From NCBI RefSeq assembly GCF_008831285.2, contig NC_045151.1, forward strand, positions 12,138,571 to 12,202,570: a stretch of 64,000 nt of DNA, written 5' to 3'. Source of the stretch: Nymphaea colorata (taxonomy: Eukaryota > Streptophyta > Magnoliopsida > Nymphaeales > Nymphaeaceae). The notes under the pieces are model-generated. The model was not told where the DNA came from. It worked only from the letters and a program-made list of their open reading frames with translations, and did not search any database. Shown piece by piece: positions 47,176 through 59,104 of the stretch; the stretch's first letter is position 1; each line of letters starts with the position of its first letter. The translations under genes were made by a program, and so were the position numbers.

Positions 47176-50100
47176 TTACGGAGTAGCTTTTCCGGATAAA
47201 GCAATTTCCAGGTCTGGTCTGTCATCCACTATTTTGGATGCAGGAGCTTCTTGGAATGCATCAGGGTAGTGTTTTAGGATCTTTGCCTTCATGGATCTGC
47301 AGCATGAAATTGAAATTAAACATTTCTGTCAGCAAGGAAATCAATGGCTAAAACCCAAATTCATTTACAAACTTAGAAAGACAAAAACAAAAAAATATTG
47401 ATACTTGAAATTTCCCTGCACAAGGTTTGTGAATTCCAAGCAGGTCAGCCACATTACTTACCTGAGTTTCTGAAAAATATGATCCAGATCTGACTTCATG
47501 GACTTCAGGAGCCGTGTGTTTCTTGAGAAGTCACTGGCGATTTCAGTGAAACATTGCTCAGAGTACTGATTGAAATGTGACAAGACTGCATTGCTATCTT
47601 GTAGCCTCCCAAGTCTGCATCCATAAGCTAACTTGAACTGATATTCATATGAAAGACCTAAAACTTTTTCTGAATTTCATAATAAAATAATGGAACAATT
47701 TACATGGACAAACATTCATTACTAGATGAGATTAAATGGTAGTTTCACACTAATTACCTGAAAAGTTTTAGGCTTAGAAAACGTAAACAGTAGGAAACTG
47801 GAAACCTAACAATTCCCTGTGCTGGTGCAAGCTTGTGGCAATAGCCCTGAAGAGAACAATTCCCCTAGTGTTTGGGATGTGCAGTATGTGTAAAGGACAC
47901 TCCATCGAAGAAACCTTGTATGGGATAAGAGTATTGGTGTATCCCACTTTTTCTGTCTCACTCCAATAGGTGGGAAAAAAAGTGAATACAAGAAAATGAA
48001 TTGACTAAAATATGAAATAAGTAATTCTAAAATATGAAATAAGTGTCATTGACACAGTCCGGTGCTTCACCATTGTATATGGGGACAGAGGATGTTTTTT
48101 GGACACTTCATCAAAGCCAAACAAACACCCCTTTAAGAATGCACAGGATGACCATGCCATGATTCACCTAACCCACTTGCCCTGACATCCAATGGAATAA
48201 TTGGCTTTGCTAGACTCCATTAACCTGGACTTCAGGATTCCGTTCACAATGCCAATTCCCCATGCAACTCATATAAAATCAAGCAGGTCTTGGAATGATC
48301 TACCCAAAGAAATGATCAGCAGAAAACTTTGCCATAATTATTTGAGAACTTCCATTAATCGGACAAGTACATATATATTACAGCCCAACATATGGACGGC
48401 AAATTGTAATTCAGTATATTTTATAATTTATATGTTGCGAGCAGTAGTAGAACAGCTTAGCCTTCCAGGAGTAAACATTATTTACGTACTCCACCTCTTC
48501 CTGCTTAGTAAAAACAAAAACAAAGCTCATACTAAAGGCTGTAACTTAGCACATGGCCTCATGTTTACCGCCAGCTTGCATTCCTACTAGAAAAAAAATT
48601 TAGTTTGGGAGAGGAGGTGGCCTCTAGGTGAGTAGGCTACCTCAATTCTAAGAAATTTTCATTTCATAGATCACACATTTCAAATTTGCACTGAAGTATA
48701 CTATCGGTTTTGTTTAATACCTATATCATCACTGCCAATAATAATCATGTCATCCAATAAAGGAACAGAATCACAATCCGACGACAGGTACTTGCAAAAA
48801 GTGAAGCAGTAGCTGTGTAACAAAATATTAAACTCAAATTCTTTTACGAGTTAGCTAAATCTATCAAACCAAGCAGTTGTTTTAGAAAAATATAAAGTTT
48901 CTATAGGTGTCTTGTCTTGAGGGAGGCTCATTCTAGGATCGGCCTCCATGTATACTTCTTTGTTTCATTTGTCATTTAGAAAAGCATTTTTCATGTCTAT
49001 TTGATAAAGAGGCTATTTCTTAAAGGCATCTATAAAGAGAGTACCGAGACATACCAGATCTAGATATGGATCCAAGTGTAGTCCTTTTCATATGGCATTT
49101 TATCATTATGTTACGCACACTGTTGTAATTTTCATGTATGTAATAAGGTACGATGATCCTTTTATGTGAAAAGGTAATAGTATACAATAAAAGAAATTAA
49201 GTCACAATCTGCACTGTTTTCTGATTCTTCTGTTGCCTTCTTCTTGTCTTCACATCAGATGTCTCTCTTAACATGGTAATAGAGCCACCAGGTCAGACCC
49301 AGGTCTGAAATTGCTCCAGAAAAGTGTCAGAAGAGGCCCCTGTTTTATTCTTCAAGTCAGGATTTTATCTTTTTGCACAAAACATTCTTATATTGTTCCC
49401 GTACTGGATTCCTAAATAAAATATATTTTGCTGAATTTCTTCTGCTTTTGTCTGCTCCTCTATTTTTCCCATTCTATTCCATTTTAATCTATCGTTTTAT
49501 TTGTTGATCACTCTCTTGAGTTCATACATAAAAATCTAATCCTCGCTAACCCTAATTCTCCCTATTGGTGAAGTCTTAACCGTATTGGTGTGACCCTCAC
49601 CCTCGTTCTTTTACTCTTGCTATCCTTTCTTCATGAATTATATACTTCCTTTTGTTTCTGTTCCTGTTCACCTCTCCTTTGCCCTAAACTTTCATTGATA
49701 CTTTTGGTTTTTCCATCCAAGACACATCCCATGGTTTATCTTAGGGATTGGACATTTAAGTTTGATGATTGTTGATAAGGATCAAGCATATTTGCATTAA
49801 ATCAGTTAAAGGATAGATCGATTTGGCTGCTGATTGATCAGATGTGGAACTTTGTTGTTGATTGCATCTGCAAAAAGAGAAAAAGAAAACCAGGAAGAGA
49901 AAAGAAACAAGGAAAAGAAAAGAGGGAACAAAGAAAAGAAAAGGTATCATGAATGTCAAGGGCAACAGGCTGCCCGTACATCTCCATCACTAGATATCAA
50001 AGATCAACCTTTTTTCCCTAATGTAGTTCCCCCAAGAAAGTAGGATGCCTGGTATTTTCATTGTAAGGTGAAGTTTATTTTATCTTGGATCAATTTTCTA

Positions 50101-53100
50101 GTGACTGAATTCAATCTCCTTCTATATGACATCCCTTCTAGGATTTTTCTCTGTGTACAAAATCTTTATGGAGTAAAAGTGAAGGGGCCTCCATCTGGAT
50201 TGCATGGAATATTTACCGAATCCTCGGTCTGGCCCAATGTTTTAAAATCAATGAGCCAGGATTCGATTCGTCCATCATCAATTCGTGACTCGACAGGAAA
50301 CTTGGTGACTGTGGTCGGGTTACAATGAGCTACGTTATAGCTGCAGACTTCAAGATAATTGAATATCAAGTATCATATTAACAATGAATAACAAATAATC
50401 AACAAAAACAAGCATTAAAGCCAAGATAACATCTATCACCAAACCATGGGAAAGTCAATCGAGTTTTGGACCTTTTGGTCAAGTTGAATGAGTTTTGGAT
50501 AAAACTGAGTCCTACTTCTGCGTCAGCCTGTAGAGGGCTGATTCAAGCTTAGTGATTGGGCGAGTTTTGTAAAGTTTGGTCTGGCCATTTTCTGCCTTAG
50601 TCTCATAGGAGAGCATTGTCTGGAATGTAGAAAAGTTAGGAGCACATGTAAGTCTAAATTAACCTAATTAGTCTATTATCCACTTTTTTCATGTTGCCAT
50701 TATGGTCCTAAAGGAGGTCGAAGACTTAATAATTCATAAATTGCAGAATCCAGTAAGGAATGATGGGACTGTGTCCTCCATTTTTATGAATGGGGTTGGC
50801 AGTGCAATTACATGGAGGTTTGCTTCCCATGCTTAAATTGATTCTCTGACTACAAAAATCCTTGTGGGACTTTCAGGGCAATAATCATACAGCTGCTCAC
50901 ATGTCAGTATACGCATTATAAGGCAAGTCTGCAAATAAAAGATGGGCCCAATAAGCAATAGGCAGATACATGTTTTATTTTCATTTATTTGACTCCATTA
51001 ATAGTGATGGATCTGGATTTGGGGTCCGAGGGCTTTCTTGTACTAACCCATGAGGCTGTTAAGGCTATGAGGCCTTTGAGAAGCCTGAAGCCTACGATGG
51101 GAAAGGGGCAGTACTCAATTCTGTTTTTCTTTGTTTTCTTATCTTCAGTTCCATCTTTGCTAATCCATAAACCTTACCCTAAGAAACTTGAATGAGGATC
51201 CATAAAGACAGATCACAGATCTGAGAATTGGATATGAGATCAAAATAAGGAAATTGGACATGATATCTGGATCTGGAAATGGCGTGAACCTGGACTTAGC
51301 TCGATTTGGGCTAGGTGGGATCAGGCTCAGTCACTTTTACTGGACCTGGGCTGGGTTCAGTTTTGAAAATCGGTACAGACCTAGGCCGGGCGCAGGGTTT
51401 ACTAGGCTCAGTCTAGGTGTTATTTTTGGAAACTTGGTTCAGTTGAAACTTTATGTGGGTTAAGCCTGAGCGCACTCGGTTTATATGAACTTGTATGAAA
51501 TGCTAACTTAGGTTTATGTGGCTCCTAACTTATGTTTTATGAAAATTATGCACATAATGGCAAAAGACCAAAATAGCTTTTGCATAGACTATGAATTTGA
51601 TGAGTCATGTGCCCATGGGCCATACTGACTAACCCTTGGGAGGTGTGCAGGGTAAAACTAAGACTTCCTATGAAATTTGGCCCCAAAATGACCTCTTTTG
51701 CCCTTCCAAAGCTCAAAAATTCAATTTTTACAAGTATCAAAATGACACTTTCTGAAGCCTGGGCAAGGCAAAAATGAAAGCTTTCAATCTGAGTCGCGTC
51801 CCTCTGATGCGGAGTTGAAAATACTCTCTTGAAGAGTTGTTGATAGCAACCACATAAAGAAATTGAGAAGTTGATTGCTGGATTGATCAAAATTCAGCTA
51901 GGAAGACTGAGAGCTACACTGAAAGTGGATGTCTTGAACTAGACAAACCTTAGTAAATCTGTAGATGGAAATTGAGCTCAAATATGGATGATTGAACTGA
52001 AATCAAAGTTCAAAATACTCATGTTGAACACTGAAGAATGTGATGCTAGCTCGACACAAGATGACATGTTCTGGATCACGAGAATTTTAGCTCGGATATG
52101 CTAAAAAGATGGTGGGAGAGTGTCATTACTATTTTAAGACTCTAGGTCAGGAGTAGAGATGACAAAATTGTGTAGCCACCAAACTCAATTGAGGTAAAAA
52201 TGAAGCTTGATGAAGAAATGTTGCAGAACTCAACATTTTACTGGTAACTAATTAGAGCACTTTCATACATCATAATCATTCAACCTGATATTGTACATAA
52301 AATCCATGTTCCAAATACATTTCACCATACTCAAACCTTTGCTCATATGTCACAAATACCGTTTACAGGTTTTAAAGAGCGAAGTTTTCTCGGGTATAAT
52401 ACAACAAAGTTGAGAATCTCAACAAGTTTGTTAAAAAAAAACGTGAAAGTTAAATGCAGTAATAAGAAATGCAAAAAAAATGTGTTTATTATGTTTTCTG
52501 ACATTTTTTTTCATTTTGGAGTCTTAAAAAAAACAATTTTTCTTTTCGGCAGACCTATTTTTGAAATATAAACTATGTTGTCAAGGCATCGCCTATGCGT
52601 GGACTAGGCGCCAGTCCACACCCCACGCCTAAGTCCATCACTTAAGCATGGGTGTGGGTTTGGTGCCTAGGCTGGACTAGGCGTGCTGGCAGCTAGTCAA
52701 TTTGGATGTCAAGCATTTATTGTTCATGTTGTAGCATGTAGCTGTAATATGTAACCATCTGCCCTTGCCTGCCTTAGTTTCTGTATGCTAGTTTGCAGTC
52801 AATTATTTGATTTTAACATTAAATTTCGTTTTTAAATCTCTCTATCTCTTTTTCTGTCAATTTCTATTTGCAGTTCCTTGAGAACTGAGATGTTCGTGCA
52901 CCAAAAAAATTTGTGTCCCTGCCTTCTTCTTGCTTACTTATAGTTCACAAGGTTTCTCTGTTCTTCATAAAAGAAAATTCTGTGTTCTTTAAGCTTAACA
53001 AGAAAAAACTAAATAGCCTTTAAGAAAGATATAGAAAAAGGTAATGGCACAGAAAGAAACCACAACTGATTCAATATAAAGGTAAAGAAGGCTAAAGCTT

Positions 53101-56100
53101 ATCATGAATTATGCTATGAATTAGAAAAACAAATAGTAAGAATTAGAAAAGCACCCGAAAAGGAGGACATTACTATTGAATGGAATGCAAAGATCAATTT
53201 CAACCAACTGATGGACATTACTACAAAAATAAAAAAAGCAATGAAACCTGGTCGCCTTTTTGGCCTGGGGGCACCTAGGTGCTAGGCACTGTCGGGTGCC
53301 CGGGCAGCGCCTAGTCACCTTGACAACATAGAATACAAAATGGGGTTTTATTCGAAGAAGACATCTTTCTATGACAATGGTTCATATTAGTGTTGTTTTA
53401 AGGATTGTTATATACATTAAAGCTGCTCTTTCTAAAGGATTGTTGTTGTTCCATTTATTTTCAGATTTAAATGCTTATGCTGATGCAATGTTGAAGAGGA
53501 GATCCAAATAATAACACTCTAATACTCTATACATGATTTTGTGTCATTTTAGGTGATTCATTGGTTTTATAGTGGTCTAGAAAGCAGCAAAAGGTTCCTT
53601 TCATCCATTGAGGCAAAATATGGCACTAAGGCTTCAACCACAATGGAGGTTATGCAGGTGAAAATATGTCACATGGGTACGGGTATGAGTGCCAGTGGGG
53701 GTGCTGGTATGGTACAGGTACGGAGCAATTTTCAAAAAGTTGGGGTACAGGGTCATGGTCCTCCGGCCATTTTGAGCTCCGTCCAATCACAACCACCCAA
53801 TGTAATGCATTGGGTGGGGGGTGTGCTGGAGACTAGAGGATTTCTTCGTCCAGACCTGAATGAAGAAATCCACAGACATATATATAAGGTTTTAGTTAAA
53901 TAAGCACATAAATTCAATGTTTATATTCATAAAAAATATATTACTGAACAAAAAAATAAAAAAAATATACCCAAATACAAAAACTAAAGCTGTCGTGTCC
54001 AGGACTGCACCCATATCTGCACCCACGTCAGGTGCACCCAAGTTTCATAAGCAACAAGCTTATTTGAAGATATGTGAACATATCTAAAGATACCATCATG
54101 GCAACTATGTTGGTAAATACCTTTTTGAAGAAAAAATTGAAATGCCTTATGTCACTTCCAAATATCAGCTAGCTGCTAGGTAGCTTCTTCATTGAAGCGT
54201 TAAACTGTAATTTCTTTTCTTCTTCACAAACTTTTCATTGTAGAACTATAATTTTGAAGAGGGGGTTAAGTTGTAGTCATGATCTATTCTGTTTGTATAA
54301 ATATAAAAACATAACCATATGCTATAGTTATATAAACTATAAAGTGCATTTATGTGTGTGTAAGTGTGTATGTGTGTAAATGCATACAGATTTTAGCTAG
54401 TGGCAAATGCCAAACGGCTACTTTCCTAGCCATTAGGCCAGAAACAGCTAGCCCTCTTGAGGGCTGTTCATTGTATATAAAGAGGGAAAGACCTCTTGCT
54501 TTCTGGAGACTATTGTTCATGCTTTATGATTGAATACATCCAGTTTTTATCTTGTGTTGGCATGTTACCTGCAGACTTTCTTATATGAATTTCAGAGAAT
54601 TTTGTTTTGTAAAAACTGTCAAGTGCTTGACCATGTGAAGCACTTTCTTTAGAGGAGAGGTGCATCAGAACTGAAGAGCTTTTATTCATTACAGAGCAAT
54701 TGATCAAGTATAATGATACTTTCAGTTGCCTTTCCTGGCAGCTAAAAGCATAATAACATCACATGGCACACTTAAAAGGACTGTAGAACACAATTTTCAG
54801 TTGGCTTTAGTAACAGAGGATGAAGTTAGACAGTAATACTCAGACTAGAAACAAGGTGCCCTACTCACACATAAGTCTCAATGGATATCCTATTCTAGCA
54901 ATCACTTTAGATGTCAATGTCCCTTGGGAAATTAACATCCCAGAAGTGGGAATAGAGGTAAGAATTGGTTCCACTAGGTAATTACTTGACCTGAGACAGG
55001 CTTTAGTTACAGAGCATGAACAAAGATGAAGTTAGATTTTGAAGCTGTAATAAGCAGATAAGTACAGCTCTGACATTCCATAAAAGCTTCCAGAATCCTC
55101 TCTGTAAGGTAACCATTGTCCAAGAAGACATGCATGTTTAGACGCTGTCTTCTTGTTACTTCAGGATCCATAGTCTTTTTTCTTACATCATGCTTCAGGA
55201 TCCATGGTCTTCAGGATCAAGTGATATCCACCCAACAAGGTGCAATATTGAAACTAAAAAGGTTCTGCACAATTTGACTGTTGCTTACTTGCATCACATG
55301 GCACACTTAAAAGGACTGTAGAACACCATTTTCTCAACAGCAATTTTGCATACAAAATATTAAAGTCCCTGACTCTTTGCTTTGTGAGGGCTTTTTATGT
55401 GTGAAACTAAGAAAGAGAGATGTTCCTAAGGTGGCATGCAAGCAAGCTCTGCATGCTAAGAGAAGAGTAACACCTTTACTACCACGTTCTGTGGGCCCAT
55501 CACTTCATTTGTTTGTTTTTACTTAGGTTAACAATACGGAAGAGTGCAAAATTCATTATCATTAAGGCATAAACTGCTCAACTGACATTCCGTTCCCAAC
55601 CTCTACCCACTTTCCTTTTGATCTCTCTTACTCACTGAGCGATCAGCAGAATCTATGTGACATGAATTCTTCTTCATCTATAATGAATAAAAAAGCAGTA
55701 TCGGTGACCACAACATAATCAATTTCTTAAATTAGTGGCTTCATTGATATTTTACACCATGAAAATTTGTTGTTAACTACCTTATGTTCATAGTAAAACC
55801 CTTGAATTCGTCGCACATTTTAAATCCACTCATGCCAACATATAAAAGCTACACAGAAATTACTATCGCCAATCAAAGCAAATAAAACTATTATAGCATT
55901 CCTAGGATATCCATTAAAAATCACTAGTATAAGCCAAAATGTGCATGATTTCAACTAGTGAAAATGCATGGTAAAATTATTGTCCACTAGAAATGCACCA
56001 CGACCCTTTTCACCCAGATAATATAAACACAAACCCCACATTCACGATTAAGAATCGCACCACAAAAAAGATCTGACAAATTATTCAAAAACTCATCCAA

Positions 56101-56700
56101 CTACAAAGACACGTCCTACATATTACCAGAACAAACATAAAAGCATAAGATCCCTCAGTTCGTTTAAACAACTGAAATATGCACCAAATAGCTCAAGTTT
56201 TCGAATGATCTTTTCATTAAAATGAATCAGAAAACACAAATAATTTCAAAGAATTCGATGGCACTATGAAGACAGAGTCTCAAAAAATTGACCTGCCCGA
56301 TTCATCAAAAAACAATATGCGTGCACCTCCATAACGCATAAAAGCCAAAATTTCGTCCAGCAATCACATTAGATCGCATATGCAGATGACCATAGAACTT
56401 CAGCACTTCGAGAATTGATACCATAGAAAGACAATAAGCAACTCAACGGAGAATCCAAAATTTCGGCAATTCCTTGAAGCGACCAAATAAAACAGAGAAG
56501 CACAAAATTTCACCCTCTAACACGTTCAAAGGAAAGTAACAACAAGAATCGTGAGGGATTTTATAAGAATTTTAAGAAGCTCACATCAGAATCTGCAGAT
56601 TCTTGAGAGTCTCCACGTCTTCTGTGTTAATAAGGCTTTTGAATTGGCGGCAGATCTCCTTTGAGGCTTCTTCTATCGATTCACGCTCGGACTTCTCCAT
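47176..56700 (-). CDS. KXD1: KxDL-motif protein (BLOC-1/BORC subunit family), 3 exons
   Basis: KXD1-family proteins are small coiled-coil subunits of BLOC-1-related complexes that act on lysosome-related organelles and endosomes in animals and yeast; a role in plant endomembranes is inferred. Exon 1 is 56700-56585 (MEKSERESIEEASKEI ... NLQIL), exon 2 is 47614-47462 (LGRLQDSNAVLSHFN ... DLDHIFQKL) and exon 3 is 47296-47176 (SMKAKILKHYPDAFQ ... to TAA at 47178-47176). Donors are GTGAGC and GTAAGT. Acceptors end GATGCAG and GCTGCAG. Codons split across both junctions join correctly, giving 129 residues with no stop. The signature KSDL sits at residues 79-82 within a helical, coiled-coil-like region. 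The ATG at 56700 matches the family N-terminus and has G at +4. Intron 1 is 8970 bp and transposon-rich; intron 2 is 165 bp. The gene looks intact. Confidence 0.88.
48690..49022 (-). pseudogene. Ty1-copia reverse transcriptase fragment
   Basis: The minus strand reads LYQIDMKNAFLNDK, stop, NKEVYMEADP, and further on DDMIIIGSDD, which are the copia RT motifs around the first catalytic Asp and the YVDD box. The middle is garbled by stops and indels. No LTRs are attached. Confidence 0.75.
49274..49286 (+). other. Degenerate retrotransposon PBS
   Basis: TGGTAATAGAGCC directly follows ...CTCTTAACA and resembles a copia LTR end plus PBS (TGGTATCAGAGCC) with one change. It is on the plus strand, opposite to the neighbouring RT fragment, so it comes from a different insertion. 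Confidence 0.5.
52363..53370 (+). repeat. Dispersed repeat, copy interrupted by hAT element
   Basis: This is the same family as 1433-1700. Homology runs 52363-52572, is interrupted by the element, and resumes at 53332 with AATACAAAATGGGGTTTTAT. Confidence 0.7.
52573..53331. mobile_element. 759-bp non-autonomous hAT-like element
   Basis: Perfect 14-bp terminal inverted repeats (CTATGTTGTCAAGG at 52573; CCTTGACAACATAG ending at 53331) are followed inward on both sides by CTAGGCGC-type GC-rich words. The flanking octamers are AATATAAA (52565-52572) and AATACAAA (53332-53339), an 8-bp duplication with one mismatch, diagnostic of hAT insertion. The uninterrupted target ACTATAAA is present at 1665-1672 in a related repeat. 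There is no transposase frame inside, so it would depend on enzyme in trans. Confidence 0.85.
53660..54052. mobile_element. Possible small TIR element
   Basis: The left side (TCACATGGGTACGGGTATG, from about 53667) and the reverse complement of the right side (AACTTGGGTGCACCTGACG, ending about 54048) share GGGTGC-type iterated words in inverted arrangement. No convincing target-site duplication was found. Confidence 0.35.
54755..55338 (+). repeat. Direct repeat pair in KxDL intron
   Basis: ATCACATGGCACACTTAAAA and the following GGACTGTAGAACAC occur at about 54758 and again at about 55294, nearly identical over roughly 45 bp. The 490 bp between them is not obviously repeated. Confidence 0.75.
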
Positions 56701-57000
56701 CTGCGCCAGTCCAATTGAATGGTACAGGAGAGGTCATTGCCTTTTGTCCCGGACTCAGGCGAATCGGTTGGGGATAGCTCAAAGATCGGATATTGACCGG
56801 ATCTTATTAGGTTTGGATTTCAATCAGAAACTGGACTTACATAACAGACGACCTTGTCCTTGTCCATAACTGTAACCGGATCCAAAGTATATGTGCTGCT
56901 GGTGGACCGAGAGAAAGATCCATGGCTCCACGCTGCTAGCATATAAAAGTTGTACCTACTTTTATTTGCACCACTTTCTCAATTTCATATGAAATATAAT
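56701..57000 (-). promoter_or_regulatory. Upstream region of KxDL gene
   Basis: By position this should contain the 5' UTR and promoter of the minus-strand KxDL gene. No clear TATA box was identified. Confidence 0.35.
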
Positions 57001-58118
57001 TAGGTGAGTAAAAGGAGTATTTTATTCTACCACCCAACAAGAGAGTCGAAGACCCCACCCTTCCGAAGGGCATTAAACATGTTTTCGGTGCCTCTAGATA
57101 ATGTCTTATTTATGCTTCAACTTGTATATTAGTGTCTTTTTTTTAGCACAAAAAGTTGACTCTCGATAAGCTTAAAACAAACACTAGCCACCCATTAACA
57201 TATGCTTCATCCATTGCACCAATCTCCTAAGAGATAATATCATATGAAGTATAAGTCCAACTAAAAGCTTACATAAAACCCAATTTGGCCAATCCAACTC
57301 CAAAATATCTGAAACTTATTGTACTTAATTATTTGGGTTGATTATCCAACTGCATTCCATTCGTTTTAACTTCAATTCTCAAGCGTACTGCATGGACTCT
57401 CCCCGTATGACTCCTCCTCGGCTTGGACATTGTTCTATGTTGCCCAACTCCATGAGAATTCCCATGCAATATCACAATGTCTAGGAGCTTGATAACTTGA
57501 GAAATTGAGTTTTGCCAACACATGAGATCCCTCAACATTTCTAATCCTTGACTTAACATAAGCTTAGATTAGTGGTGTATCGAAACAAAAGTTTATGGTG
57601 AGGGGCAGAGCCTTCAAATAATTAATGGCAGAGGTGCCCCAATATATAAATAAGCATGCGGGCCTGTAGACATTGATATAACTAATTGTGTGGGTAACTG
57701 CCCACACAAACATACACGTGCCTCTGCCACTGATTTAGGTATGACATTTATGATTAGCGTAAAACAACTTTACGAAACTTAATTAGATTGCAAGTGTGAC
57801 CTTGTCTCTTTAGCTTGATGCTAGTGGAGTTTGCAAGGAGAGCATGATCGGAGCACAATAAGGCAGTTGGTTGTTGTAATTAGTACATAGTTGGCATATT
57901 TTGCCTTATTATTAATATTTACAAAGATCATTCAATCTATTTTTTTGCAAATATTCATTGTTTTAGGTGAGCATGAGGAGTATTTCATCTTACCATCTGA
58001 TTGAGAGCCGAAACCCTCATCACTCCACCCATCTCCTAGGATATCAAGCTTGCTTTCGGTATCTTAGGATGAAGTCTCCATTATAATTCAACTTGCATAT
58101 CAGTGTCTTCCTTGTACA
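57001..58118 (+). repeat. Diverged direct repeat pair, ~960 bp apart
   Basis: About 150 bp at 57001 recurs at 57963: TAGGTGAG(T/C)A...GGAGTATTT, 'GAGAG(T/C)CGAA', 'TTCAACTTG(T/C)ATAT(T/C)AGTGTCTT'. This could be the ends of an old small LTR element or a local duplication. No PBS was recognised. An open frame on the minus strand between them (57559-57329) is unidentified. Confidence 0.6.
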
Positions 58119-59032
58119 ATATAGAGACTTGATGCTATAGGAAATCAAAACAGAAATTTGTTGCCCACCAACCTCTACCCCACCGAACCCACTTGGGAAT
58201 GCAAAATGCTGGCAGTTGCACATTAAATTTTGATGAAACAATCTCAAGAAGGTAATTAAGTTCCAAAAAAAATAATAAAAAGAGTTCAGAAGCTCAAGAA
58301 GATGATTTTGATATACTTATATGACGACAAATACTTATTTTAGACAAGTCAATTGTAGGTGCTTGTAATTTCTGCATGCATTTAAGGTTATTCCGTTTTG
58401 ATGGACAATGTTTTATATATTATCGATACTATGATAATATTTCAACCACATTATTTTATCAATGTATGCAGCTTTTTTCATATTTGTTGTTGTGAAATTT
58501 GATAATTTGAGAGGTTCAATTTCAACATGGAAGTACATATGCAATTGTCCTGAAACTAACCCAAAGGCATCAAATAGGGCAGATTTTCAACCTGCCTTCT
58601 AGCTGGCCTCAAATTCAAGCATGCAAATCTAGGAACCAGGGAAGCTAGTGCTATAAGGACTTTAAAATTTAAAGATTTCTTTTTTCAAATTATACAAACC
58701 TTTTAGTATAAACACAAAAGTAAATATTTTGCCCCTTTTTAAAAATGGACACTCTCTGGTTCTTCGAATTCTTTTTTTATCTTTACCACTTACTGATATG
58801 CCCCCTGTCTCTCTCTTCGTATATTTCATATGGCTAGTTTTTATGTATTCCCTCTTCCTTTTAGACTATGTTAGAAGGAAAAAAAAGATACCGGATGCCA
58901 CTTCAACTATGGATGCTCCTATTTGCCATGAGTTCTTAGTATTTTTAATTTTTTTCTCATTTTTCCTATTGTTATAACTCTATTTTTTTGCTTTTGTTGT
59001 AACGTTTTTCATCTTAGCAGGTCATTGGATTG
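58119..59032. other. Non-coding, nothing recognised
   Basis: No gene, RNA or clear repeat was seen. Confidence 0.5.
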
Positions 59033-59104
59033 GGTCTAGACCCCAACCTGAAGTCCAATGCATGAAGAGGAGCCCCGCAAGGAGCCCGATGCGGGGCTCC
59101 TCTT
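59033..59104. repeat. GC-rich perfect hairpin
   Basis: AAGAGGAGCCCCGCA (59065-59079) pairs perfectly with 59090-59104 around a 10-nt loop. Just to the left, TTGGGTCTAGACCCCAA (59033-59049) is a near-palindrome. It is unlike the surrounding AT-rich DNA. Confidence 0.85.

Larger units (their letters stand above)
47615..56584 (-). other. First intron of KxDL gene, 8.97 kb, transposon-rich
   Basis: The intron holds a copia RT fragment (48.7-49.0 kb), a PBS-like junction (49274), an interrupted dispersed repeat with a hAT-like insertion (52.4-53.4 kb), a second TIR-like element (53.66-54.05 kb) and a direct repeat pair (54.76/55.29 kb). The stretches 49300-52360 and 54060-56584 otherwise show no exon, RNA gene or clear repeat. 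Confidence 0.8.

Noticed and set aside
48201-48590. 129-codon plus-strand ORF in the KxDL intron
   Set aside because: It shows no recognisable motif and lies next to transposon debris. Likely chance, although an unknown TE-derived piece is possible.
56603-56869. 88-codon plus-strand ORF
   Set aside because: It is antisense to exon 1 of the KxDL gene and its upstream region. The minus-strand reading has the family N-terminus and splice donor.
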